A DNA stretch of 64,000 bases from Labilibaculum sp. DW002 (GTDB lineage Bacteria > Bacteroidota > Bacteroidia > Bacteroidales > Marinifilaceae): assembly GCF_029029525.1 (NCBI RefSeq), contig NZ_JAKJSC010000001.1, forward strand, positions 1 to 64,000, in the 5' to 3' direction. The notes under the pieces are model-generated. The model did no database searches. It was not told the DNA's origin and saw nothing but the letters and a program-made list of their open reading frames with translations. This document shows, one piece after another, positions 32,004 through 40,633 of this stretch. The position numbers and the translations under genes were made by a program. Each line of letters opens with the position of its first letter. Positions within the stretch are counted from its first letter, which is position 1.

Positions 32004-33278
32004 TTATTTTTTCTTCTTCTTTGGTTTCTTAACCGCCTTCTTTTTAGCGTTTTTCTTTTTTGGAGTTTGCATGAAGTCTTCTGCTTCATCCATCAGTTCT
32101 TTCAAGCTTTTAGAATAATCTTCCGAGAAATCAATGGTGGCAGTATATTCTCCCTTAGAGATATCCATTACTTGAATTTCTGTTCCTGTATATTCTTGTA
32201 TATCTGTTAGTAAATTTTGTTCTTCTTCAGGACAGCAAAATGAAATCGCCAACCCTTTTTGAACTCCACGACCAGTTCTACCTACACGGTGAACGTAATT
32301 TTCTGCCACATCTGGCATATCGTAGTTTACCACATAATCTACATTTGCGATATCGATACCACGTGCACTTACATCTGTTGCAATTAAAACTTTAACTTTA
32401 CCTGATTTGAAAGCCTCTAGAGCAAGCAAACGATCATCTTGGTTACGATCTCCATGAATCGTTTGGCTGATAATATCAACCCGTTCCATAGCTTTATGAA
32501 CTCTTTCAGCTCTAATTTTTGTACGTACAAAAACAAGAATCTTACTGTCGATATGCTCTTTTATTAAGCGCTCTAAAAAGAAGCGTTTATCATCCATACT
32601 AACAAAAGCAACTCCATGTTCTACATTCTTTGAAACAGGATCTTTTGGAGAAATTTGGATGCGAATAGCACTTCTAACAAGCGAATAGGCAAGTTTTTTA
32701 ATTTTAGGAGTGATCGTAGCCGAAAAAAACAAGGTTTGACGTTTCTTAGGAAGATATCGTATTAAATCTTGAATGTCTTTAATAAAACCTAAATCCAACA
32801 TGTGATCGGCTTCATCGAGAACTAAAGTTTCAACTTTGTCCAAATAAATATGACCTTGACTAACTAAATCGAACATTCTTCCAGGTGTGGTAATAAGAAT
32901 ATCAATGCCGTCTTCCAAACTTGCAATCTGAGGAGCTTGTTCTACGCCGCCAAAAACACAAAAACTTGTCACCTTTGTATGTTTGCCAAGTTCTTGAAAA
33001 ACTTCTGTAATTTGAATGGCAAGCTCACGAGTAGGCACCATAACAACGCATTTGATCTCTTCGCTGCGTCTACTTTTTTTGCTTTTATGCAATTTGTCTA
33101 TAATAGGAATTGCAAAAGCAGCTGTTTTTCCGGTACCAGTTTGGGCAATAGCCAGCACATCTTCACCTCTTACAATTGGAGGTATAGCTTTGTATTGAAT
33201 ATCGGTAGGTCTGTTAAAACCTAAACCTTCTAAATTCTTCTTGATATCTGGGGAAAAACTATATTGACTAAATTTCAT
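32004..33278 (-). CDS. DEAD-box ATP-dependent RNA helicase (RhlE-like)
   Basis: A 424-residue RNA helicase with Q motif (GFNRPTDIQ), Walker A AQTGTGKT, PTRELA, DEAD (VLDEADHM), SAT (FSATIT) and HRVGRTGR. It remodels RNA or RNP, for example during ribosome assembly or RNA decay. The C-terminal 20 residues are almost all Lys with some Ala and Pro, a basic tail that probably binds RNA without sequence preference. A TATCTTTG -7 element lies 27 bases upstream of the start. Monocistronic. Confidence 0.93.
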   Translation of the reverse strand: MKFSQYSFSPDIKKNLEGLGFNRPTDIQYKAIPPIVRGEDVLAIAQTGTGKTAAFAIPIIDKLHKSKKSRRSEEIKCVVMVPTRELAIQITEVFQELGKHTKVTSFCVFGGVEQAPQIASLEDGIDILITTPGRMFDLVSQGHIYLDKVETLVLDEADHMLDLGFIKDIQDLIRYLPKKRQTLFFSATITPKIKKLAYSLVRSAIRIQISPKDPVSKNVEHGVAFVSMDDKRFFLERLIKEHIDSKILVFVRTKIRAERVHKAMERVDIISQTIHGDRNQDDRLLALEAFKSGKVKVLIATDVSARGIDIANVDYVVNYDMPDVAENYVHRVGRTGRGVQKGLAISFCCPEEEQNLLTDIQEYTGTEIQVMDISKGEYTATIDFSEDYSKSLKELMDEAEDFMQTPKKKNAKKKAVKKPKKKKK

Positions 33279-33304
33279 TTTTTGTATTCAGATGATTTAT
33301 CGCA

Positions 33305-33312
33305 CAAAGATA
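33305..33312 (-). promoter_or_regulatory. -7 promoter element of the helicase gene
   Basis: TATCTTTG on the minus strand fits TAnnTTTG; no clear -33 element is visible. Confidence 0.45.
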
Positions 33313-33370
33313 GGTCTAAAATATGATTTTGTGGAATGCTTTACAATCTTGATGAGTATCCTTTTTCGAT

Positions 33371-34375
33371 TTAGGACGTTTTTATTTTATTTTTCGCCTT
33401 TATTTCTACCCAATATCGGAAATATCCATAACCACCAAGAATAATTGTACCTATAAATGTTAATCCATTTGAAAGAATTCCAAAACTAATGCCAGCATTT
33501 GGGTCCAATTGATAGGCTAAAAATAATTGAAGTAGAAAAAAATGAGTTGTACCTATTCCTCCTGGACTTGGAAGTGCCCAACCAATGCCGCCAATGAATA
33601 AAATTATCAAGGCAAAGCCAATTGAATAACTTGAAGTTTCAGGCAAGCAAAGTAAATAGATGTAGTTTAGAAGGACCAAGAATATCCAAATCAGAAGTGT
33701 TAAGATTATAAATTGGATTCTTTTTTTTAGAAGTAATCCTTGTTTTAAGGACAAAAACATACTTTGTAAAAACTCAATAGGCTTTTTCACGATACGCCTT
33801 TCAGATTTCTTTAATCTGCGTAAGCTAATTAAGAATAAAAGAAGAAGAACTACAAAGGCAATCGGAAATACATATAAATATCGGTAGCCGTAAATGTGAG
33901 AAATTCCACCAATTGTAGAATCTATTATGACTTGTAGGCGATCTAATTCAATCCAAAAAATGGTAAATACACCTAAGCCAAGAATTAACAAATCGTAGGC
34001 TCTTTCCGCCATCATACTTCCCATGGAAACTGCAACAGGTACTTTTGTCGTTTTTTGAAGTGATGTACAACGAATAATTTCGCCGAATTTTGGAGTGAAA
34101 CTGTTTACAAAGTAGCCTATTAAGATCGAGGTTAAAACTTTATCTGATTTTGGTGTTTCTCCAGACTCTTCGATTAATAATTTCCAACGTAGAGCTCTTA
34201 AATAGAAAACGATAAATAAACATACGAAGCTAAGTAAGATGAAAAAATAATCGGCATTCGCTAGACTTTCCCATACAGGTCCCATTGGTTTTTCACGCAA
34301 TGTGAGAAACAGAAATACAGAACCAATTATAAGTCCAAGTGAATTTTGTACTATGCTTTTTATTTTACTCCCCAT
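33371..34375 (-). CDS. LPG synthase TM-domain (UPF0104) flippase-like membrane protein
   Basis: A 334-residue membrane protein of the lysylphosphatidylglycerol synthase transmembrane family (also YbhN or AglD-like), with seven to eight helices. The family signature is seen in LRALRWKLLI, GYFVNSFTPKFGEIIR and SMMAERAYDLLILG, and in the Gly-rich segment ALPSPGGIGTTHFFL. It lacks the soluble synthase domain of MprF, so a lipid flippase or lipid-linked transport role is more likely than lysine transfer. It lies 87 bases after the DUF5655 gene and may be the last gene of that signalling operon. Confidence 0.85.
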   Translation of the reverse strand: MGSKIKSIVQNSLGLIIGSVFLFLTLREKPMGPVWESLANADYFFILLSFVCLFIVFYLRALRWKLLIEESGETPKSDKVLTSILIGYFVNSFTPKFGEIIRCTSLQKTTKVPVAVSMGSMMAERAYDLLILGLGVFTIFWIELDRLQVIIDSTIGGISHIYGYRYLYVFPIAFVVLLLLFLISLRRLKKSERRIVKKPIEFLQSMFLSLKQGLLLKKRIQFIILTLLIWIFLVLLNYIYLLCLPETSSYSIGFALIILFIGGIGWALPSPGGIGTTHFFLLQLFLAYQLDPNAGISFGILSNGLTFIGTIILGGYGYFRYWVEIKAKNKIKTS

Positions 34376-34462
34376 TTACTTTAGTTCGATTTTAAATGAA
34401 TTTACAAAGAACTACAAAAATAGAAAGACTTTTAGAATGGCCTCTTTTTTCGGTCAAAATTG

Positions 34463-34876
34463 TTATCTCTTTTTTATTGTATGATAAGCTTCCAAGAGCC
34501 AATTTCGTAATTGTTGGTCAAAATCTGCTATTTCTGCAATTGCAATACGATGAAGAACTCTATTTTTTGATATCCTTTTGCAAATATAAATAGGGAATTG
34601 ATCTTCTTCTCTTGTTAATTGAAATTCTAGATCCAATCTGTCTTTTTTAGGGTAAACAGATAAAAATGTAGCACCAATCTTAAATTGAATACAAGTTTTG
34701 AGGTAGATGATTTCAATTCCATCGAAAGATTGAAGATGGGAGAGAAGCGATTCATATAAAGCTTCAATTTCCGAATTCATTTTGTTCAAATGAGTTTCTT
34801 TATCAGTAATAAAACAAGAATGATATTGATTTGGACCTGATAGGACTCTTTTGCACGTAGGACAAGTGTAGGGCAT
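34463..34876 (-). CDS. DUF5655 domain protein with zinc ribbon
   Basis: A 137-residue protein. The first 21 residues carry CPTCKR ... YHSC, a likely zinc-binding Cys2-His-Cys knuckle. The rest matches the DUF5655 pattern (ALYESLLSHLQSFDGIEIIYLKTCIQFKIG, then a beta-rich part and a C-terminal helix). The DUF5655 fold is related to nucleic-acid-interacting domains in other proteins, but this is not proven here. Its start lies five bases after the stop of the STN-domain protein, so it is translationally linked to the sigma/FecR operon. Confidence 0.78.
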   Translation of the reverse strand: MPYTCPTCKRVLSGPNQYHSCFITDKETHLNKMNSEIEALYESLLSHLQSFDGIEIIYLKTCIQFKIGATFLSVYPKKDRLDLEFQLTREEDQFPIYICKRISKNRVLHRIAIAEIADFDQQLRNWLLEAYHTIKKR

Positions 34877-34881
34877 AAAAA

Positions 34882-36468
34882 TTATTCTTCCTCTTGAGTA
34901 TCCATTGCCACTTGTTGCATGCTACTGCTAATTCTTTTAATTGCTTCCTTGATGTTCTTTTCTGGTTTGATAAAGGTTTGGTTTCCCCAGAAATTCTGAT
35001 CGTAGGTTAAGTTTTCCGTCGACATTATGGTTTCGGGTGATATTGTTTCTCGGAATTTATATCTTCTGATATTTGTTGTATCCAATTTTGTGGTTGCCAT
35101 TTCGAAAGATGTTGAAAAACTTTGCGAAAATAGTTTTTTTCTATTTCGAACCTTAAATTTTAAGTTCCCTAAACTGTGATTTAAGTAATATTTACCATCT
35201 ATTTGACGGTAGTTAACAGCATAATCTACATGTAAGGCTTTAACCTTTGTTTTGGCATTTCCTTTGCTAATAAATTGTCTCGTAATTTCATGTAATCGAT
35301 CTGGGTTATAGCCAAATTCGGCACTAATAATTGCCAATGATCTTGTGGCAATTATTATTTTCCCTTCCATTAATGGAGTCGATAAATTAGGTTTAGGCCT
35401 GAACTCGATAACGTAAACGGGCTTATTGTCAAAACTACTTATATCTGACAAATGGTAGTTGTAAAAATGCATGTATTCTGGGTCCAAGAATTCTGGTGTG
35501 TGTTTAATGATATCTAAAAATAAACAACCTTGTATTCCTCCTTTTAATCTGAATGAGATGGTGTCTAAACGCGAAACATCATATATTTTGCGACTTTTAA
35601 ATATTTTGACTTTGTCTTTATGATCGATTCTATCATAAGAAGGTTTGTAGATTTCTAAAATAGATTCCAGGTAAATCATATACTTGTTGTTCTTAAGTAC
35701 CGATTCTCTGTAAAAGGATGTGATATTAGTTGGTTTTTGAGGGTAATTCTTTTCTATTTTATTAATCGCGGCTCTTATCAAAGATTTTGGTTCCTTGTTT
35801 CGAATAATAACTTCCTGAAGCGAAATAAAATCTTCTTTTAGTTTAATATGAATTTTGTTTTCCGTGATTTCGGAGACTGGTATTTCTGTGTTTTTATATC
35901 CTACGTAGGATACAACTAAAGTATCATGAATATTGTTGGATGATAGAGTAAGCGTAAAATCGCCATCCTGATTGGTTATTGTACCTACATGTTTTCCTCT
36001 TAACCCCAAACTAGCATATGGCAAACCAGTTTTTGAATTTTGATCCGTAATTTTTCCACTAATCTTACGATAAGATAGGTATGGAATTAGATCAGTCGTA
36101 AGTGCTTTGCTCTTTTTGTAATTGTTCGGAACAATTATAATATGCTTATTAACAAGCTGAAAGTTGAGACTCGTATCTGGAATAAGCTTTCGTAAGATAA
36201 TGTTGAGAGGAGTGTCTATTTCTTCTAAGCTAACCTTTTTCTCTTTCGAAAATAAATTGGAATTGTAGGTGAAATAGCAATTGTTTTTTGCGGCTAAAGT
36301 ATCTAAAGCATCAGTAATAGAAAGTTCTGAAAAACGTACAGTAGTTTTATTCTGTAATAGATTTTCTTGAGCAGAAAGTTGAAAACTTGTAAGACATATG
36401 GATACAATAAGCATACTCTTTAACAAAGTATTACAAATGTATTGGATATGTTCTTTTTTAGTTTTCAT
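34882..36468 (-). CDS. STN plus carboxypeptidase-like-domain protein (signalling effector)
   Basis: A 528-residue exported protein. After the signal peptide (to about residue 34) come an STN domain (41-113, FSELSITDALDTLAAKN) and a carboxypeptidase-regulatory-like domain (135-220, ISGKITDQNSKTGLPYASL). Residues 229-520 form a domain shared with the protein at 38328-39629: SFYRES, the GGIQG segment, and FWGNQTFI near the end. It looks like the front of a SusC/TonB receptor without plug or barrel. The STN domain suggests that it talks to the adjacent FecR. Tightly packed: 10 bases from FecR, 5 from DUF5655. Function of the large C-terminal domain is unknown. Confidence 0.82.
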   Translation of the reverse strand: MKTKKEHIQYICNTLLKSMLIVSICLTSFQLSAQENLLQNKTTVRFSELSITDALDTLAAKNNCYFTYNSNLFSKEKKVSLEEIDTPLNIILRKLIPDTSLNFQLVNKHIIIVPNNYKKSKALTTDLIPYLSYRKISGKITDQNSKTGLPYASLGLRGKHVGTITNQDGDFTLTLSSNNIHDTLVVSYVGYKNTEIPVSEITENKIHIKLKEDFISLQEVIIRNKEPKSLIRAAINKIEKNYPQKPTNITSFYRESVLKNNKYMIYLESILEIYKPSYDRIDHKDKVKIFKSRKIYDVSRLDTISFRLKGGIQGCLFLDIIKHTPEFLDPEYMHFYNYHLSDISSFDNKPVYVIEFRPKPNLSTPLMEGKIIIATRSLAIISAEFGYNPDRLHEITRQFISKGNAKTKVKALHVDYAVNYRQIDGKYYLNHSLGNLKFKVRNRKKLFSQSFSTSFEMATTKLDTTNIRRYKFRETISPETIMSTENLTYDQNFWGNQTFIKPEKNIKEAIKRISSSMQQVAMDTQEEE

Positions 36469-36478
36469 TTAATCAATA

Positions 36479-37501
36479 TTATTTTAATTCTTTTTTAATG
36501 ATAATACGAACTCCACTCTTTTCGTAACTTAAATTATGTGGACGACAAAGACTCTCTAAGACCTCATCAAGTGGAGTTTGATTAAATGTGGTAGTTATAG
36601 GTAGTTTTTGAATGGCGGTATCGCTAAATTGAATGTTTACTTGATAGGTACGGTTAATTACTTTGGCTACATTATGCAAGCTCATAGCTTTAAATACCAT
36701 CAATTGAGTTTTCCATGAAAGGTAATTTTCATCATTCTGGGATGTTTTATTAAGTAGATTTTCACTTAATACACCAAAGTCACCTTTTTCAAGTAAAATT
36801 GCTTTATTAGGATCTTTAACAAGCGAAAATTTAACTTTTCCTGTTTCCACAAGAACCTCGACATGATTAGTAGTAGCATTTACATTAAATGATGTTCCTA
36901 AAACTTTAATCTCAGCATTTTCAACCGAAATAATAAATGGTTTGTTCGGATTTTTTGCAATGTCAAAAAATGCTTCCCCGGTTAATTTCACTCGTCTTTC
37001 GTTGCTCCCGAAAATTCTTGGATAAGTCAGGCTAGACTTTCCGTTAAGCGTTATGCTTGATCCATCGGCTAAGGTAATTGTTTTGCCACTTTCGTTTAGT
37101 TCGGAGCTGATACTCTGATAAGGAGCTATTTTATCGGTATAGATATGGTAAGAAGCCAAGCCAAGTCCGATTGTAATTACTACCATAGCCGCAAGCTGAA
37201 CTATTCTTCTCGCATTTTGAGCTGAAAAAATGCTGATTGTATTTTTTGAGTTGTCTAATTTAGACTCGCTTAATTTCGATCTAACATTTGTCCAGGCAGA
37301 ATCGACCTTGAATTTTTGTTGAATTTCTTTTACATCCTGAATTAGTTCCAAATCTTTATTTGATGCAGCTACGATTTCTGCATATTCAGGATTGGAATCC
37401 ATTAACTTTTCAAAGTTTAATTTCTCCTCTGCACTCATTTCTCCACTCAAGTATTTCGAAATGATTTCCCACTCAATTGTATGTGACGTTTTTTCTTTCA
37501 T
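36479..37501 (-). CDS. FecR-type anti-sigma factor (STN-protein locus)
   Basis: A 340-residue sensor: cytosolic part (1-98), one membrane helix (about 100-119), FecR domain (LADGSSITLNGKSSLTYPRIF) and a C-terminal DUF4974 domain (VAKVINRTYQVNIQFSD). It is only distantly similar to the FecR at 28104-29081 outside these motifs. It starts five bases before the sigma stop on the same strand, so anti-sigma and sigma are made together. Its periplasmic partner is most likely the STN domain of the next gene, not a TonB receptor. Confidence 0.93.
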   Translation of the reverse strand: MKEKTSHTIEWEIISKYLSGEMSAEEKLNFEKLMDSNPEYAEIVAASNKDLELIQDVKEIQQKFKVDSAWTNVRSKLSESKLDNSKNTISIFSAQNARRIVQLAAMVVITIGLGLASYHIYTDKIAPYQSISSELNESGKTITLADGSSITLNGKSSLTYPRIFGSNERRVKLTGEAFFDIAKNPNKPFIISVENAEIKVLGTSFNVNATTNHVEVLVETGKVKFSLVKDPNKAILLEKGDFGVLSENLLNKTSQNDENYLSWKTQLMVFKAMSLHNVAKVINRTYQVNIQFSDTAIQKLPITTTFNQTPLDEVLESLCRPHNLSYEKSGVRIIIKKELK

Positions 37502-37506
37502 CTTTT

Positions 37507-38061
37507 TTATAGCACAATAATTCCAACGTAATCTTTTAAATTCTTACGAAAAGCTTTTAAAGCTTTTCCCATGTTTGCTTCAACAGTTTTTACTGATATT
37601 GATAATTGATCAGCAATTTCCTGATACTTCAAGCCTTCAAATCTACTCATTTTAAATATCTGTCCACAACGACTAGGCAGTTTGATTAGGGTTCTCTGTA
37701 TGATATTATAGATTTCATTTTCTTCAACTAAATTATTTGGCTGACTTTGTTCAGACTTGTGATTTTTAACGTAATCAACGTATTGGTTTTTTATTCCTCT
37801 TTTTCTTAGTACCTGAAGGCTATTAAAATAGGTTGATTTGTACAAATAGGCTTTTAGTGAAGTATGAATTTTTAATTCTTTTCTATTTTCCCATAATTGA
37901 CAAAACAATTCCTGAACAATTTCTTCAGCTTGGTCTGAATCTTTTACAAACCTAAGAGCGTAATGACATAGCAAAGGGTAATATTCTTTAAACAGTTTTT
38001 CAAACTCCTGTAAATTACCATTTTGTATGTTCTGTAGTATCGTTTCTTTTTCTTCCGACAT
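37507..38061 (-). CDS. ECF sigma factor (FecI-like, STN-protein locus)
   Basis: A 184-residue ECF sigma factor with region 2 (YALRFVKDSDQAEEIVQELFCQLW) and region 4 (KLPSRCGQIFKMSRFEGLKYQEIADQ, then SISVKTVEANMGKAL). It heads a tight operon: sigma, FecR, STN effector, DUF5655, perhaps the flippase-like gene. A perfect 10+10 base palindrome lies 98-121 bases upstream of its start and could be a control site. Confidence 0.93.
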   Translation of the reverse strand: MSEEKETILQNIQNGNLQEFEKLFKEYYPLLCHYALRFVKDSDQAEEIVQELFCQLWENRKELKIHTSLKAYLYKSTYFNSLQVLRKRGIKNQYVDYVKNHKSEQSQPNNLVEENEIYNIIQRTLIKLPSRCGQIFKMSRFEGLKYQEIADQLSISVKTVEANMGKALKAFRKNLKDYVGIIVL

Positions 38062-38158
38062 TTTCTGTTTCTATTCCTTTATCTAAAGCTCTTAATGCGC
38101 TTTCTAAGTTAGGATTTTTCAATCATTAGAGAAAAGATCTGGTTATTTACTTATAATA

Positions 38159-38182
38159 ATATCGAATAGCAATATTCGATAT
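38159..38182. promoter_or_regulatory. Perfect palindrome upstream of the sigma gene
   Basis: ATATCGAATA-GCAA-TATTCGATAT, without mismatch. It lies between the terminator of the neighbouring effector gene and the sigma start codon, with no T run, so an operator is more likely than a terminator. Confidence 0.5.
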
Positions 38183-38202
38183 AGAATTTTATTTCTTGAT
38201 TG

Positions 38203-38255
38203 AAAAGAACCGTTCAGAATATCTCATTTCCCCTTTATGAGTGAACGGCTCTTTT
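38203..38255 (-). terminator. Terminator of the STN-less effector gene
   Basis: AAAAGAACCGTTCA pairs with TGAACGGCTCTTTT (one mismatch), and an inner CTCAT...ATGAG extends the stem. It separates the effector gene from the sigma operon. Confidence 0.8.
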
Positions 38256-38327
38256 GTTTGTCATGAATTCATTTATTCAAAGGTTTCGTAGGTTATACAT
38301 TCCCATTTTTATGAATTCGCTAACAAT

Positions 38328-39629
38328 TTATCTAGCTTTTCTTTTTAGTTTTTTAATTGCAGATTCAATAGATTGATCAGGTTCAATTGTGTTGTAAGCT
38401 CCCCAGAAGTTTGCATCCGCAAAATTACTTACCTCTTCGGTCATAATCTGGTTTGATTTAAATTTTTCAAATCCTTTAAAGCGAATAATATTCTCTTCGT
38501 TTCGATCGGTAATTGCAATTTCAGTCATTGCAGAGTAATTGGTATTAAACAGTTTACGCTTCCAGTTGCACTTAAAATTAACTTCTCCTCTGGCATAGTT
38601 GAAATACCATTTCCCATCTTTTTCATGGTAATTTACCAAGTAATCGGCAGAACTTGGAGTTACTTTTACGCCTGCTGGTTTCCTTTTAATGAACATTCTA
38701 CTAGCCTCAGTTTCATTACTTAGGTTCATGCTGAATTTAGCACTTGCTAAAGCCAAATTAGTCGATTCAATATATAATAAACCGTAGTATAATGGTAAAT
38801 CAATGTCCTCTTTTTGTTTGAATTCAACTACATAATGAATTTTACCATTAATTTTTGTTACTGATTTAATAGAGAAGTCATAATTGGTGATAAAATCAGG
38901 CGATAAAAGATTGTATGGATTTTTCACAATATCCAAAAGAAGTGAAGTAGTTGGACCACCTTGTAACTTGAATAATAGCGTATCCATTTTCTTTACATCT
39001 TGACTCTTTCGACCTTTGTAAATTTGAACTTGATCTTCTCTTAATTGTCTGTATCCAGCTTTGTGTATGTTTACCACAGCTTCAGATATAGCTACATATG
39101 TTCTGTTCTTTTTAACGGTTTCTCGATAAAATCCTTTCATCATATTCGGATTCTTTGCATAGTTTTCTGAAACTTTTGCAAGAATACTTTTTACAAGAAA
39201 AATAGGATCCATAGGATAAATATTAATCTCGCCCAATGGAACTGACACAGATTGTAATTTGAGAATATTTCTTTTTGCCTTTAAAGAGTTAATAGGGTAT
39301 TCTAGATTTTTGTATCCAATATAACTTACTTCAATTTCACTTACCGGTAGATCTTTTGCAATTTTCAAAAGAAACTCTCCTTCGTTATTTGAAACGGTTG
39401 CAACATTAACGCCTTTTACCGTAATGGTTGCAAACATTAAAGGCTCATTCGTGTCTTTATCTTGAATTTTACCTTTATATACGTTATACTTTAAAGTATC
39501 TATTACTTGTTGTACTTTGGTCTTTTCTTTCTTTTTCTTTGTACCCTCAGCGGCCATTGAATTGGTGAAAGAGAATAACAAAAATGCAGAAAGGATAACT
39601 GCGAGGTAATATCTAATTTTTGTTTTCAT
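38328..39629 (-). CDS. Carboxypeptidase-like-domain protein, STN-less paralogue
   Basis: A 433-residue exported protein: signal peptide to about residue 27, a carboxypeptidase-regulatory-like domain (52-135, YKGKIQDKDTNEPLMFATI) and a C-terminal domain (145-430) clearly homologous to that of 34882-36468. Shared positions are GFYRET/SFYRES, GRKSQDVKKMDT/SRKIYDVSRLDT, FKLQGG/FRLKGG and NFWGAY/NFWGNQ. It lacks the STN domain. It lies upstream of the sigma gene with its own terminator, so the sigma operon is flanked by two copies of the effector fold. Function unknown. Confidence 0.8.
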   Translation of the reverse strand: MKTKIRYYLAVILSAFLLFSFTNSMAAEGTKKKKEKTKVQQVIDTLKYNVYKGKIQDKDTNEPLMFATITVKGVNVATVSNNEGEFLLKIAKDLPVSEIEVSYIGYKNLEYPINSLKAKRNILKLQSVSVPLGEINIYPMDPIFLVKSILAKVSENYAKNPNMMKGFYRETVKKNRTYVAISEAVVNIHKAGYRQLREDQVQIYKGRKSQDVKKMDTLLFKLQGGPTTSLLLDIVKNPYNLLSPDFITNYDFSIKSVTKINGKIHYVVEFKQKEDIDLPLYYGLLYIESTNLALASAKFSMNLSNETEASRMFIKRKPAGVKVTPSSADYLVNYHEKDGKWYFNYARGEVNFKCNWKRKLFNTNYSAMTEIAITDRNEENIIRFKGFEKFKSNQIMTEEVSNFADANFWGAYNTIEPDQSIESAIKKLKRKAR

Positions 39630-39849
39630 GACATTATATTTTTGTTGAATAATGGATTTAAATGATATGAGAAAAACGATCGTGTATTTTCTGATTTCTA
39701 TAAGTATGATGCTTTAGAAAATAAATACCCTATCTTTTTTTTCGCTTTTTTTCGAAAAATTGATTTATCTAAATTTCTTACGTTTTTTTAGATCCTTTAT
39801 ATGTTTTATATTTAGATGAATAATTAATATAATTTAAAAAATTAAATTC

Positions 39850-40569
39850 ATGAAAGTAGATTATTGTAAAGAAGATCTGATTTTAAAGGTGTTTCCAACA
39901 ATTGGTGGCTGTTTTGAGGAGGGATGGAATGTACTAAAGAACAATTTTTTACTTCTATTACTTATAATAGTTGTTTCCGCAGTTATTGACGTACCAATGG
40001 GATATGATAAAATGAATATGCTTGAGGATGATTCATTTAATATTGGTTTGTCATTTATTAAACTATTTGGATTTATCTATTATATATTGGTGGTTACACC
40101 ATTTAGTTATGGTGCCGATTGGATATTTTTGAGGGCTTCAAGAAACGAAAAACCACAATTTGAAGAAATACTGAGTGGATTTAAAAAGTTTCTATATGTT
40201 ATTTTGAGTCATTTACTGGTTATTGGTATTGTTGGTGTTGGCTTTGTTTTATTAATTCTTCCTGGTATTTATTTGATCTGTAAATTAATTTTTGTGCCTT
40301 ATCTGATTATGGATAAGAAGATAGATCCTATTCAGGCAGTTAAATTGAGCTTTTACTTGACCAAGGGTTATTTCTGGACTATATTTGGTATGGGGATATT
40401 GTCCTTTTTGATTATACTTCTTGGCCTAATTTGTATGATTGTTGGGGTTTTCGTGTCTATTGTTTGGATCCATTCAGCTTTTGCAATATTGTATAGAGCT
40501 GTAGAAGAATTACATTTAGAAGAAGCTTGTCAATTGGCCGAAATTAATATGGAGAGTATTAATGAGTAA
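39850..40569 (+). CDS. Hypothetical membrane protein (YciC/DUF975-like pattern)
   Basis: A 239-residue protein with five to six membrane helices. The layout recalls bacterial DUF975/YciC or glycerophosphodiesterase membrane-domain proteins: an amphipathic start (FPTIGGCFEEGWNVLKNNF), a FLRASRNEKPQFEEILSGFK loop between helices, and PGIYLICKLIFVPYLIMD with the typical Pro-Gly turn. No catalytic residues are visible. Divergent from the effector gene, followed by a terminator. Confidence 0.65.
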   Translation: MKVDYCKEDLILKVFPTIGGCFEEGWNVLKNNFLLLLLIIVVSAVIDVPMGYDKMNMLEDDSFNIGLSFIKLFGFIYYILVVTPFSYGADWIFLRASRNEKPQFEEILSGFKKFLYVILSHLLVIGIVGVGFVLLILPGIYLICKLIFVPYLIMDKKIDPIQAVKLSFYLTKGYFWTIFGMGILSFLIILLGLICMIVGVFVSIVWIHSAFAILYRAVEELHLEEACQLAEINMESINE

Positions 40570-40586
40570 TAAATCATATGACACGA

Positions 40587-40616
40587 AAAATGGAGACCTA
40601 TGAAGATCTCCATTTT
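40587..40616. terminator. Bidirectional terminator
   Basis: AAAATGGAGA pairs with TCTCCATTTT, with A and T runs outside; between the convergent membrane protein and nadA genes. Confidence 0.8.
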
Positions 40617-40633
40617 TTGTGTTTTGAGTATTT

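Noticed and set aside
34302-34593. Plus-strand frames between the DUF5655 and flippase-like genes
   Set aside because: Overlap two well-supported minus-strand genes and show no protein family.
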